The notes: generated by a model from the sequence alone, not told the origin. A stretch of 64,000 nucleotides of DNA from Monoplex corrugatus (GCA_030674185.1 JAPXFY010000018.1:41469211-41533210), one strand, 5' to 3'. Positions 31,103 to 42,985 are shown, counted from the stretch's first letter. Made by a program: numbers and translations.

Positions 31103-32579
31103 AGCTACGCACAAAAAGTTAAGGATCACTTGCACAAAAATTCATAACTTTCAAAATAAGAAAGCCAATGCGTTGAAGTTTGGCAAACATTTAATTCCAT
31201 GCTTTAGTGATAACGATACACAATTGTCTTCAATTTCGAGCAATCGTTTGGTGTGTACATTTGATCAAAGTGGGTACGTATCGAAATTTGATTTCCCAAA
31301 GTCATTGAAATCACAAGACAGGGCATTCTGATGCTCCCAAAAGTTCAGTAATGCGTGTAACCGCCATGGCTGTTCTGGCACTCGACGCAGCGAGTCCTCA
31401 TCGAGTTGACCAGGTTGGTGAAGATCCTCTGTGGAAGCGCCTGCCACTCAGCCTGCAGCATCTGGTAGAGGTGTTGGGCATCCCTGGGAGGGGGGTGGTT
31501 GCTCCTCACTTTGCGATCCAGCTCATCCCAGAGGTTCTCAATCGGGTTGAGATCGGGACTGCATGCTGGCCACTCCATTCTGTCGACTCCAGACTGCTGC
31601 AGGAAGTCGTTGACCACCCTTGCCCTGTGGGGGCGAGCGTTGTCATCCTGGTAGACAGCCGTCGGTCCCATCTGCTGCAGTGTAGGCACAGCCAGCGGTC
31701 GAAGGATCTCATCCCGGTATCGAAGGCCAGTCAGGTTACCCTGTACATGATACAAGGGTGTTCTGTGGTGAAGGCTGAAGGCCCCCCAGACCATTACAGA
31801 ACCTCCACCAAAGGCCACCTTTTCTTGGACAGTGGTGTCAATAAAGCGTTGCCCTGGGCGCCTCCAGACCCTCAGTCGGCCGTCGTTGTGGTTCATGGTG
31901 AAGCGTATGGTCTGCTGGCTGATGTTGATGTTAGTAGCCACCCTCAGCTGCCTTCGAATGATGCTGGAAGAGGCTGTTCTTGTCTGCAGGGCTTGTCGTT
32001 CAATGAGACGATCTTCACGTGGGTTTGTCTTCTTCAGTCGACCAGATCTGCGTCTTTCATGGACCCTCCCAGTGGCTGTGAAGCGTTGAATCAGTCTGAC
32101 AATGACCGAGATGGACACCTGAAGTCGCCTGGCCACTTCTCGCTTGGGAACACCATCTTGGAACCATGCAACAGCTCGTCCCCTCTCAAACTCGCTCAAT
32201 TTTCGTCGTGGAGGCATTGTCAGATCAGGCCTACTACTGGTGGAATGTCTTCTTATAAAGCCAAGCAAGAGACAGCATCTCACACATAAACAACAGTGCT
32301 TGCACGTGCATAATGGTTTTTCCATCTGGCTTGTGCAATGTGTTCAGGCAGAACGGTCCAAAACAAGATCCTTTTTCGCAAGTTTCCGCTTTTGCGTTTG
32401 CGGCCAAGCTCAGTAGTAGAGAATCCCGTGCAATTTTCGCATTAACACAACATCGCCCACTTACAGCTGAACAAGAATTCATAACAATTTGGCTGGACTG
32501 AGAAATAAATAACAGTAGCGAACTGAGTTTATTACGCACCTGTTTTCTCATAGTGATCCTTAACTTTTTGTGCGTAGTG
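31103..32579 (-). mobile_element. Tc1-like transposon T2, copy 2 (internal deletion)
   Basis: Begins AGCTACGCACAAAAAGTTAA at 31103, with the inverted counterpart ...TTAACTTTTTGTGCGTAG at the right. TA flanks at 31101-31102 and 32580-32581. Near-identical to copy 1 but about 150 bp shorter because of a deletion in the transposase. Confidence 0.92.
31345..32217 (-). pseudogene. T2 transposase lacking the first catalytic Asp (in-frame deletion)
   Basis: Read from MPPRRKLSEFERGRAVAWFQ (ATG at 32215-32217), the frame is open to the end HGGYTHY*. It runs straight from ISQQTIR into FTMNHNDGRLRV, so about 52 residues (156 nt) present in the full copy are missing, including the FSDES motif with the first DDE Asp. 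QDDNARPHR and SPDLNPIENLWDE remain. The DNA-binding N-terminus is intact. The long + strand frame over the same interval is a shadow. Confidence 0.88.
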
Positions 32580-32644
32580 TATGTTAAATCAATTTGAAGA
32601 CTCCTATCATGCCGAAACATGTCAAAGTCTGTCAGTGTAGCCTT

Positions 32645-33060
32645 GGAACACATGTACTAGCCCCATAGTTAGCCCTGTCAGTGGTTATGTACTAGCCCCA
32701 TAGTTAGCCTTGTCAGTGGTTATGTACTAGCCCCATAGTTAGCCTTGTCAGTGGTTATGTACTAGCCCCATAGTTAGCCTTGTCAGTGGTTATGTACTAG
32801 CCCCATAGTTAGCCTTGTCAGTGGTTATGTACTAGCCCCATAGTTAGCCTTGTCAGTGGTTATGTACTAGCCCCATAGTTAGCCGTGTCAGTGGTTATGT
32901 ACTAGCCCCATAGTTAGCCTTGTCAGTGGTTATGTACTAGCCCCATAGTTAGCCTTGTCAGTGGTTATGTACTAGCCCCATAGCCTTGTCAGTGGTTATG
33001 TACTACCCCATAGCCTGTCAGTGTTATGTACAGCCCATAGTTAGCCTTGTCAGTGGTTAT
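32645..33060. repeat. 35-bp minisatellite (TGTACTAGCCCCATAGTTAG)n
   Basis: About 12 copies of TGTACTAGCCCCATAGTTAG followed by CCTTGTCAGTGGTTA. The last three copies (32980-33050) have scattered single-base losses. Confidence 0.93.
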
Positions 33061-33119
33061 CGCCTCGTCAAGGGATGAGGGGAGGGGAAGGGAAACATTT
33101 GAATCTTGTAATGATTTGC

Positions 33120-33515
33120 CTTATTTATCTTTTTGTATTCTTCCTCTTTTCCTTTTTTTTTCCATTTGTCCTCCTCTGTTCTTCCATCATGCCTAAAATT
33201 TCTTGTCATTCAGTTCTTCTTTGCTTTTCTTTCAGCTCTACAGATTTCTACACAAGCTTCATTTATCGAGTTTCTCAACCATGTCCATTGTTCCTCACTG
33301 TCACCAACATCCTCCAGAGCACTGAATTTGTTTTGAACATACATGCAAAATTTTGCATGAGTCGATTCATCTACCTTTAACAGTCCAAGATTTAGTTTGT
33401 TACTTTTGGTTTTTCTTCTTCTCTATAGTTTCAGCCTAAATGTTCCTATTATAGGATTGTGGTCAATGTTGCAGTCCACGCCTGGTAACATTTTTGCTAT
33501 CAGCATGGGGCGACC
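33120..33515 (-). pseudogene. LINE fragment (linker between endonuclease and RT)
   Basis: Parallels 35880-36260: the same CTTCATTTATCGAGTTTCTC, CAACCATGTCCATTGTTCCT, CACTGTCACCAACATCCTCC order. A separate, partial copy of the RTE-like family. Confidence 0.6.
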
Positions 33516-33524
33516 ATCCCCAAC

Positions 33525-34095
33525 CTAACATGTCCCCAGGTGGCAGATATGGGAATGACCCTCATATATGGGGGTTGGCTACGAATGACCAATAACAGTC
33601 ACAGACCAAATGGTGATGGACCCAGAGGGGAGGCTGGGGTATGGCATGGTGCCTATACTCTCTCAAAAGGTCTCATAACCCAATGACAGGTCTGTCTATG
33701 CAAGTCTGGGGCACCTATAAATAACACCTACCATCACATCAAAGTCCTGGTAAGCAGGGGATGGATGGAGTCAGACGATGACCAACACAGATATGCAATG
33801 GCAACAGCTTCTGTCACCACAGCTGTGGGCAGATGACCCCAAAAGGAACAATGGCCAGAGCCTTCGCACAGTATGTACACTGCCATTCCAGAAGGCAATG
33901 ACAAACCACTGGTTGTATTTCTGTCAAAAATCACGTCAGATGACAAAAAAGAAACAAAAATGCTGTAGGACTGGACTTTCTGAGACCCCCAGGGATGGAC
34001 AAGCCTCAAGAGCTATCGGGAAGAGAGTGTCTGCAACCGTGAAACACTGCTATGATGGCGGTACATATGTACCTGACTGCAGCAGTAGGAAGCAG
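33525..34095 (+). mobile_element. Possible LINE 5' region
   Basis: Non-coding sequence with CCAGAAGGCAATGACAAACC followed by ACTGGTTGTATTTCTGTC. A similar motif, inverted, occurs at the 5' edge of the - strand LINE (about 37080-37170). The GGCAATGGCAAACCACT-type motif is known near the 5' end of RTE-like elements. Assignment tentative. Confidence 0.35.
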
Positions 34096-34099
34096 TCTT

Positions 34100-37000
34100 A
34101 TCGACACACCATCATCATCATCAAGTGCCTTGCCACATGGCGTTGGCGATCATGGCCTTCCGTTTCTATCCCTTGTTGCCGCAAGCACTTCTTCCACCCT
34201 CTCTGTCTTCAGCCACTCTGCAAGTCCGTCCAGTATTTTCTCCCTGGGTCTATCTGGTGCTCTCTTTTCCTCCAGCTTTCCTGTTGTGACCAGGTGCTCC
34301 AATTCCCCTTTCCTCATAAAATGGCCTATAAATGTTGACCGTCTTTTCCTAATCTTCCTTATCAATGATCTTCTTGCATCTACCTCCATCAAGACTGTCT
34401 TGTTTGTTTTCTTTGCTGTCCATGGGACTCTCAACATTCTTTTTAGAAAACACATCTCGGCTGCCTCAATCTGTTCTGGTTTTGATTGACGACTATCCAC
34501 GCCTCACAACCGTACAAGAGTATTGGTTCTATATAACATTCAAGAACTCGAACTCTCTTCCTGGTGTTAATTGATAGGCATTTGTTGGTAAAAATGTTTT
34601 TCATTTTCTTGAATGCCATTTTGGCTTGGCCGATTCTGCTGGCTATTTCTGATGTGCATCTGCCGTCTGGTGAAATGATCGTTCCCAGACCTGTCTCAAG
34701 GCTGTGCTGTTTGCTGTTATTTTGCATGAGGGGATTTCATGTTTTTTACAGATCACCATGACTTCAGTCTTCTTGCTGTTCAGTTCCAACCCCTCACCTT
34801 TGCTTTCTATGTCCAGTATATTCCCAAGGTTTTGTAGGTCCCTTTCATTTTCTGCAGTTAGCACAGTGTCATCTGCATATCGAATGTTATCATTTTTCCT
34901 CCAACCTTTAATCCAGGGTCTTCTTCTAAGTATCTACCTTTAATCCAGGGTCTTCTTCTAGGTATCTAATGTTTTCGCTGTCATGTGAAAACAGATCTGG
35001 TGACAATACACAATCTTGTCTGACTTCTCTTTTGATATTTTGGAAAGAGTTTACATCGTTTTCTATTCTCATTGCAGCTGTTTGTTCCCAATACATATTT
35101 CTGATAATTCATAGATCTTTTCCAATAATACCGGGTCAATTCTTCATGTCTTACCCGATCGAAAGCCTTGGTATAATCAACAAAGCATAAACATAAATCC
35201 TTATTCATCTCGACTGACCTCTCTACGATAGTTCCTAGGATGTATATGGCATTAGTAGTTCCTTTCCCTTCCACAAATCCACACTGTTCTTCTACTATTT
35301 CTCTTTTGATTCTATTCCTTGTCCTCATCATGATTATTATTAAATAATAGGATTTTTGTTACATGACTCAAATTGATTGTGCGATTGAGTTCGCATTCTA
35401 TAGCCTCTGTCTTCTTTCAAAGTGTAATGAAAATTGATTTTGACATATCTTTGGGGATTTTTCCAGTGTCATAAATCCCATTTAAGACATTTTTTCAATA
35501 CCGAATTCCTCCAGGGCTTCAATCATCTCTGTAGTAATGTTGTGTAGTCCTGGGGCTTTTCCTGGTTTCATCTTTTTCAGTGCCGCTCTAACTTCATCTT
35601 TCATTATGGGTGGTCCTTCAACGTTCTTTCTTATAATGTGTTCATTTCTGTCATCTTCAAAAAGGTCTTTAATGTACTCTCCCCATCTGTCTAATGTTTT
35701 GTCTTTTTCCATGATAAGCGTACATCTTTCGATTTTAAGCAACTAGTTGACGTGCATGTATTTTTCCCCCGAGGACAATTTCTTCAATTCGTCTGTACAT
35801 ACCCTGAGCATCCGTTTTGTGTCAGTCTTCTATTTCTTTGAATTTTGTTTTCAGCCAAACTTCCTTAGCTTCATTGCACCTTTTCCATATTTCTTTGCTT
35901 TTCTTCTTGTATATCTCCTCTTTTCTCTTTGCCTTCCTCCGTTCTTCCATCAATCCTTGAATTTCTTTTGTCATCCAGTTATTTTTTGCTTTTCTATCTA
36001 TTCTAGGGATTTCTTCACAAGCTTCATTTATCGAATTTCTCAACTTTGTCCATTGTTCCTCACTGTCATCAACGTCTTCCAGAGCACTGAATTTGTTTTG
36101 AACATATACGTTAAATTTTTTGCGTATCACTTCATCTGTATTTAAAGAGTCCAAGATTTAGTTTGATGTTGCTTTTGGTCCGTTTCCTTTTCCTTAATTT
36201 CAGCTTAAATCTTTCCACTACAGGATTGTGGTCACTGTTGCAGTCTGTGCCTGGTAGTGTTTTTGCTGTCAGTAAAGAATTTCTAAATCTTTTACTGATC
36301 AGGATGTAGTCAATCTGATTTTTAATATTATCTGCTGGACTCATCCAAGTCCATTTTCTTCTATTATGCTGCTCAAACCAGGTGTTTCCTACTATGAACT
36401 CATTCATTTGTGCCCATTCTACACGTTTCCCTCCCCCTTTCATTTTGTGTACCAAGGCCATGAGGTCCAACTTTATCCTCCACCCTATCCTGTCCCACTT
36501 TAGCATTAAAACCTCCCATTATTATTGCAACTTCTTGTGATTCACATTGGGCCTTGGCCATCTCTTACACTTTGTAGAAGTTGTACTGAGTACTTGCAGA
36601 TGTTGGTGCATACACCTGAATGATGTTGATATCAAATGGCCTACCACCCAAGTTAACCGGCAAAACTCTGTCGTACACAGCCCAGTATCCCCTAACTGCT
36701 TTTGATTTGTCCCTATCCATTACGATGCCTACTCCACTTTCATGCGAGTTTCCACCAGAATATATTACTGTATGCTCTCCTGATGTTATCATGCCTGCCC
36801 CCTTCCATCACACTTCCCCTTGTCCTAAAATACTCACGTTAAGCCTTTCCATTTCCATTTTGATATTGTCTGATGTACCTTTTTGCAACATGTTCAAACG
36901 TTCCATGTTGCAATGTTGGTATTTTTTCTGAGGCTGAACGCAATACCTTGCCGACGGTCTGGTGTCACCTGCGCAACATGATGGTCCCTACTGGACAAAG

Positions 37001-37275
37001 GTGCTCCATAGGAGCCCCGATTTACGTCGTTACACTTATTTTCCTTGTTTTGTCTGGTCATGATGTGTCTTGGGAAAGTACGATGGTAGTTTCCCGTTGC
37101 CTTCCATCAGTCTGTTTACAGTCTCTCTGCTAGCCTTTGTCATTCCCACGACAACCTACAAGGCAGTAGGGCGATTTTTTTTTCAGGGTTTACTCCCTGA
37201 GCCTTTTTCTCTCCTGAGATGTCTACAAGGCAGTGGAGCTATTTACCCATAGCTTCTTACCAACGACACACCCTT
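34100..37275 (-). mobile_element. Near full-length, degenerate RTE-like LINE
   Basis: From right to left on the - strand: a 5' region (36940-37275); an AP-endonuclease-like part (GVGIVMDRDKSKAVRGYWAV, FDINIIQVYAPTS, then TWMSPADNIKNQIDYILISK and DCNSDHNPVV); a charged linker (35820-36150); an RT (VRAALKKMKPGKAPGLHNIT, EEQCGFVEGKGTTNAIYILG, CLCFVDYTKAFDRVRHEEL); and a C-terminus (GTIISPDGRCTSEIASRIGQ, LLYGCEAWIV, CFLKRMLRVPWTAKKTNKTV). The 3' end is a CATCATCATCATCA tail at 34109-34122 (+). Order and about 3.1-kb size fit an RTE-type element. Multiple frameshifts and stops make it a pseudoelement. Confidence 0.8.
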
Positions 37276-37309
37276 AAGAAAAATCCAAAATCAGGCAGAA
37301 AGCAAAAGC

Positions 37310-38430
37310 AAAAAGAACAGATGTCACTGTTGGAACGTGGAACATCAGAATGGGAGAATTAGGCAAGTTGGGAGTTAATGCTGAAAGAACTAGATGAACA
37401 TAAGATCAACATTATAGGCTTGAGTGAGACCAGAAGGAACAAGGAGGCTCTTCAGTACAGGAGATCATACAACAGTTTTCACTGGATCAGGAAATGAAAA
37501 GGCAAGCTCAAATGGAGTAGCTATCATTTTAGACAAACACTGCGCAGCATGCTTAAAAAGCCACAATGCCATCATTAACCGATTAGTCACGGGAACAATC
37601 TTGCAATCATAAACACATTCTTCAAACATCCAAATAGAAGGAAATATACATGGACATCACCACCTGACAGAAGCAGACATCAGGTAGATTACATCATGGT
37701 ATACCAGAAATGGAGAACATCAGTGATGAATGCAAAATCTAGACCAGGAGTGGATTGTGAGACAGTCCAAGTGTTTGTATCTGCAACTAAGAACAAAAGC
37801 ATGCAAACAACACAAACGCAAAGAAGCAAATCAGATAGGATCTAGAAAAACTAAAAGATCTGGAAATCAAAGCTGAGTACCAAGTTGAAACAACCAACCA
37901 CTTCTCTGCTCTCTTAGCAGAATGGACAGCAAATGAAACTTTGCCAAATGATATATGGGAGGACACGGAAAAAAGTGTACACTGAAACTGCTGAGTCAGA
38001 ACTAGGAAGGCAGACTAACAAACCACCAAAGCCATACGTAAACGATGAGGTCTTCCAACTAGCCAAAGAGAAAAGTCAAGCATGAAGGAACAACAAGACA
38101 GAAGATTACAAAAGACTGAAAAAAGAAAGAAGAACCAAAATAAGCAGAGATAAAAGCATGGATAGAAGAAGAACCACCAAAAGAAAGCTGAAATATGCAG
38201 GCCATGCAATCAGAAACACCAAAACAGATTTGATATCAATGGTCCTGCTGAGGAAAGTTGAGGCAAGGAGAAGAAAGGGACAGCTTAACACCTCCTACTT
38301 CAATAAGATCGCTGATGTCTGGTCTGGGGATCCAGAAGTAGCCCACAGATGTCTCAATCGTGTGACCTGGAGAAGACTTTTGACGTCCAACGTGACGCCT
38401 ACTGCCAATCCTGGCAAGGTGAGGTGATCA
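37310..38430 (+). pseudogene. Internally deleted LINE (endonuclease joined to C-terminus)
   Basis: The + strand reads TDVTVGTWNIRMGELGKL-type and LDEHKINIIGLSETRRN, then HTTVFTGSGNEKASSNGVAI, RRKYTWTSPPDRSRHQVDYI and MNAKSRPGVDC, all AP-endonuclease blocks. The central RT is missing. From 38158 it continues as a C-terminus: KLKYAGHAIRNTKTDLISMV, RRRKGQLNTSYFNKIADVWS, VTWRRLLTSNVTPTANPGKV. Several stops occur in between. Confidence 0.7.
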
Positions 38431-38955
38431 GTAAAGAATTTTTAAATCTTTCATTTATCAGGATGTACTTAATTTGATTTCATGTACTGTCTCCTGGATT
38501 CATCTATGTCCATTTTCTTCTGTTAAGCTGCTCAAACCAGGTGATTTCTATTGTGAATACATTTACCTGTGCCCACTCAACAAGTTTCTCTCCCCTTTCA
38601 TTTTGTGTGCCAAGGTCATGAAGTCCTACTATGGTATCTACTTTTCCTGTCCCACTTTAGCAGTAACATCTCCCATGATTATTGTAATGTCCTGTGGTTT
38701 ACACTGAGCCTAGGCTGTATCTAATTCTTTATAGTTGTCAATTTCTACCTCAGTATTTGTGGATGTTGGTGTATATACTTGGATGTTGATATCAAATAGC
38801 TTGCTGTCCAATGTAACTAATAAAACTGTCTGATATAGCCCAGTACCCTTTGATAAGACTGTGACTTATCACTATCCATTATGACACCTACTCCTCTTTC
38901 ATGTGTCTCCACCAGAACATACAATTTTATGCTTGCCTGACATTATCAAAAATAC
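38430..38955 (-). pseudogene. LINE endonuclease fragment
   Basis: Parallels 36270-36800 (CAGTAAAGAATTTNTAAATC, ATCAGGATGTANTNAATNTG, GCTGCTCAAACCAGGTG, TGGTGTATATACTTGGATGTTGATATCAA in shorter matching blocks). A further copy of the family, on the same strand. Confidence 0.6.
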
Positions 38956-38964
38956 AAGATGTTA

Positions 38965-39145
38965 TCTCAAATCAAATAAATTGATACCCAAGCGGATAGC
39001 CTGGGTACTACTTTCTCCGTTCAGATGACAAAAAATAATACCCACAGGGTGGTCTGGGTACTACTTTCCCCTATCAGATGATAAATTCATATCCATAGGC
39101 GTGGTCTGGGTACTACTTTCTCGCACCACATGACAGATTAATACC
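38965..39145. repeat. Short tandem repeat of about 62 bp
   Basis: Three copies of GTCTGGGTACTACTTTCTCC followed by a variable CAGATGACAAATTAATACCC-like part. Confidence 0.6.
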
Positions 39146-39734
39146 CTATGTGCATCATGCACTTGCCACACAGACAAGAATGCACTTTAACAAAGGAGAG
39201 GTCCTTACTTTATCTGTCCGTTTATACTGGTGGTTGTCACAGGGAGATAAAGATGTCAGCTAGATGGGACCAGCATCATGTTGTAGATACACGGTGTGTC
39301 TGCCACTCCATCTATCCAGTGCTGCCATGGTCCCCCTCTAGCACTGAACCTTAAGCACTTGGTGCTGTAGGCTTGAAAGGCTGACTGGTTAACTGGCATC
39401 CCAATCAGGTGGCCAAACAACATAAACCACAATTCTTGGTGCTGGCCATCTGTAGGAAAACAGGAATAACAGTTGCTTGACTGAAAAAAAACAGGACTGA
39501 AAAACTTGAAAAGTAATGTATGGTATGGCACAGTGGCAACGTGTGTTCTAAAGTTGAATGGCTGAAACTGTACAACACACACACACAAGAAGCCATTATC
39601 AGTCAACACTCCACCTACTCCTTCCACTACATATGATAAATTGCTATCAAAAGTCTTCAAACGAAAAAACTCATTGCCCTGAGTCAAGCTGTCCAATAAC
39701 CCTCCATATGTCTATAAGAAAGACTTGTTAACAA

Positions 39735-40545
39735 AAGAAATAACATCCATATGTGCCAGATCACTTTGGATCTTTTCCATCACATATCATCTCAGTGCAT
39801 ATGCATATGGAATTCATTCCAATCACAAAGACATTATCTTGAGAAACTAAAACTGTAGAAAAGAGAGATCCGTCACAATGCTGCATGATTCCTTGACATG
39901 GTCTGGTGGCTTGCGTGCCTTGGCAGTATCCCCCCCCCTCCCCCCAAAAAGAAAATCCACGAGCTGTTACTTTAGTTTAAAGCCCAGCCAACTGTGTAGA
40001 TTCATATCAGGGCTATAACCATTTCAAAGCACGCACAATACTTCAACAGGAAAAAAAATGGAAAAGAAAATTAAGAACACATATCAATGCATTTGCGCAC
40101 ATAATCTAAAGAGATGCGCCTAGCATTGACCACTCCCGTCCAATTTATCACACAGGAGATTTAAACAACATACCTGAATACAAATTTCAACATAACTAAG
40201 ACACTAAAACATACATACAAATGCGCCCAAGTTACATGAAAATGCTTCGAATATCTCATTTCCATAAAGCTAAAAATGCACTTAATACAGGTATCTAATT
40301 ATCAATCCTAACAGAAAGTATGTAAGACTTTATCAAACACATACAGGTGAATGGACCAGCAAGGCAGAAAATGACAAAGAAATGACAAAAAGCAAAGAAA
40401 CAAGGCAGCAACAAAGAAAGTGACAGAAAAGAGGTAATTTCTAGCACAGAATTTCCAGAAGGCTGGAAGGTGGGGATACTATTTATACTGAAAGAGCCCC
40501 CAGCATCCCCACACGGGGAAGTAAGACAAGCTTGTAAGCATAAGA
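39735..40545 (-). repeat. Repeat family A copy 2 with a shared upstream flank
   Basis: CCAGATCACTTTGGATCTTT ... CATGATTCCTTGACATGGTC and a poly-C run (about 39735-39950) are followed by family A (39955-40520, AAAGCCCAGCCAACTGTGTA ... GAGCCCCCAGCATCCCCAC). The same compound order recurs at 40560-41090, so this is a tandem segmental duplication rather than independent insertions. 39145-39735 shows no recognisable element. Confidence 0.65.
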
Positions 40546-40554
40546 AATAAAATC

Positions 40555-41625
40555 CATGTGTAAAGATCACTTTGGATCTTCTCCGTCACATGTCATCGGT
40601 GACATCAGTGCACATGGAATTCTTTCCTAATGTGGAGACATTATCTTAAGAAAGTGAAACAGAAATCGTACAAAAGAGAGATCTGTCACAATGATGCATG
40701 ATTCCTTGACAAGTTGGAGTAGCTTGTATGCCTTGGCACTCTCCCCCCCCCCCCCCCCCACCCCAACAGCTGTTATTTTTGTTTAAAGCCCAGCCAACTG
40801 TGCAGAGCCATATCAGGGCTATGACCATTTCAAAGCACACACAATACTTCAACAGGAAAAACTGGAAAAGAAAATTAAGTACACATATCAATGCATTCAC
40901 GCACATAATCTATGGACATGCCCCTGGCCTTGACCACTCCGTCCAATTCACAATACACGGGATTTAAAAACATACTTGAACACAAATTGAAACATAAGTA
41001 AGAACACTAAAACATATAAAAAAAACAGGCCTAAATTACCTAAAATTCCTTCCGCATATCTAATTTCCCTAGAGTCTTTCTTTCTTTTATTGTTGTTTAA
41101 AGCCCAGCCAACTGCGCAGAGCCATATCAGGGCTATAACCGCTTCAAAACACAAAACTTCCAACAAAGAAAAAGAAAAAGATAAAATTAAAAGTACACAT
41201 ATCAATGCATTTGCACACATAATCTAAGGACATGCCCCCCGCATAGGACCATTCCGTCCGATTTATCGCACTGGGGAAATTTAAAAAACACACCTGAATA
41301 CAAATATAAGCATACATAAGGACATCAAAACATATATAAAAACAGGCATAAATTACCTGAAATTGCTTCCGCATATCTCACCTCCTTAGAGCCAAAAATG
41401 CACTTAATACATGTACCCAATTATCAATCCAAAGAAAAAGTACGAAAGACTTTATCAAAAAATACAGGTGAATGGACCGTTAAGGCAGAAAATACGTAGA
41501 AATGACAGAAAGCAAGGCAACAAGGTAGAAACAAAGAGTGACAGAAAAGAGGAAATTTCTAGCACAGAATTTCCAGAAGGTGGGGATACTATTTATAGTG
41601 AAAGAGCCCCCGGCAACCCAATGAG
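40555..41625 (-). repeat. Repeat family A copies 3 and 4
   Basis: The second unit of the duplication (AAGATCACTTTGGATCTTCT ... poly-C at 40741-40760 ... family A start) breaks off inside family A at about 41085. It is followed at once by another family A copy starting TGTTTAAAGCCCAGCCAACT and ending near 41625. Confidence 0.65.
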
Positions 41626-41628
41626 GGA

Positions 41629-41858
41629 CTCCCTAGTGTCAAAAATGTACTCAACACATGTACCCAATTATAAATCCAAAGAGAAAGTACTAAGAGTTTA
41701 TCGAGCACATACAGGTGAATGGACCAGCAAGGCAGAAAATAATAGGAAGAAATGACAGAAAGCAAAGGAAAAGAGGAAGAAAGAAACAAAGAGAATGAGA
41801 ACAAAAACAGGAAATTTCTAGTACAGAATTTCCAGAAGGTGGGGATACTAGCCCTCAA
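41629..41858 (-). repeat. Repeat family A copy 5 (partial)
   Basis: Starts at the internal TCAAAAATGTACTCAACACA and runs through CAGGTGAATGGACCAGCAAG to CCAGAAGGTGGGGATACTA. Confidence 0.6.
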
Positions 41859-41861
41859 AGA

Positions 41862-42115
41862 TATAGTGAGAACCCTGAGCTCCTGGTAGGTCTACCCAAG
41901 TCAAACAGGTCTGTGTGGAGTAGAGGCCAGACAAAAATGTACTTCCTGGGGAGGGGATCCCCAATGAACAATCCCCTCCTGTGTTTCCAGGGCAGGTCTT
42001 TGGGCCAGAAGCTAAGGATGAAGCCACCCTAACAGAACCTACGAGTACTCAAGATGGCAGAGTGGGACATATGGCATAATCTAACAGACATGACACCACG
42101 CAACTTTGTCAATTA
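41862..42115 (+). mobile_element. Possible LINE 5' untranslated fragment
   Basis: Non-coding block with TAAGGATGAAGCCACCCTAA, AGATGGCAGAGTGGGACATA. It resembles, from memory, 5' regions of RTE-like LINEs; not verified. Confidence 0.3.
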
Positions 42116-42127
42116 TAATCAGTTGCT

Positions 42128-42420
42128 CTGACGCAGTGATTAATGCAACAAACACGATTGAAAGGTTGTGGGTTCGAATCTCCATCCGTCCCTTCAAAAT
42201 CATTATGGGATTTTTTGACTCCTACTGGCTACTATCCAGAGTTGAGCATGCTACAGCTGCTCATTGGGAAGACCGGGACAAATAGTAAAGACGCGTCCAC
42301 TTCATGGATGCGTCATTGAGAGTGTTGTTTATATCTTCTGATCAACACCACAGATGTCTGTATCTCTTGGGTCTCATTGAAGCCAGGATATATTATGATA
42401 CCATGAACAGAGCATAGCAC
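42128..42420 (+). mobile_element. tRNA-derived SINE (family S)
   Basis: GCTCTGACGCAGTGATTAAT (A-box region), GGTTGTGGGTTCGAATCTCC (B-box), then CCAGAGTTGAGCATGCTACA and TCTGTATCTCTTGGGTCTCA, in the same order as the reverse of 23540-23875. The tail ends beside the next minisatellite. Confidence 0.65.
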
Positions 42421-42429
42421 TCTGAAATC

Positions 42430-42985
42430 CATTAACGCACCATAAGGACTGTAGCCTACATGTTGCATTACTTTGCTGGCATCAAACACATCATATGGAT
42501 TGTACATGTTGTAATGTTTTATTTACCACAAACACATCATAAGGACTGTATATGTTGTAATACTGTACTTTGCTGACATCAAACATACCATAAGGATTGT
42601 ATATGTTGTAATACTTTACCTACATCAAATACACCGTAAGGACTGTATATGTTGTAATACTGTACTTTGCTGACATCAAACACACCATAAGGATTGTATA
42701 TGTTGTAATACTTTACCTACATCAAACACACCATAAGGACTGTATATGTTGTAATACTGTACTTTGCTGACATCACACCATAAGGATTGTATATGTTGTA
42801 ATACTTTACCTACATCAAACACACCATAAGGACTGTATATGTTGTAATACTGTACTTTGCTGACATCAAACACACCATAAGGATTGTATATGTTGTAATA
42901 CTTTACCTACATCAAACACATCATAAGGATTGTATATGTTGTAATACTTTACCTACATCAAACACACCATAAGGACTGTATGTCA
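42430..42985. repeat. Dimeric satellite of about 97 bp
   Basis: Two alternating sub-units of about 46-51 bp: one with GGACTGTATATGTTGTAATA followed by CTGTACTTTGCTGACATCAA, the other with GGATTGTATATGTTGTAATA followed by CTTTACCTACATCAA, both ending ACACACCATAA. Confidence 0.85.

Noticed and set aside
31351..32289. 312-codon + strand open frame
   Set aside because: It is the exact antisense shadow of the T2 transposase on the - strand; GC-rich transposase codons leave the complement open. The predicted peptide has no family features.
34052..34489. + strand frames of up to 186 codons at 33.8-34.5 kb
   Set aside because: They run across the junction of two LINE pieces and are antisense to the recognisable RT C-terminus.
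39256..39696. 146-codon - strand frame (starts MDSLTQGNEFFRLKTFDSNL)
   Set aside because: It is longer than most random frames here and not repetitive, but it shows no domain I know, no convincing splice pattern and an ordinary composition for this region. Kept only as a note.
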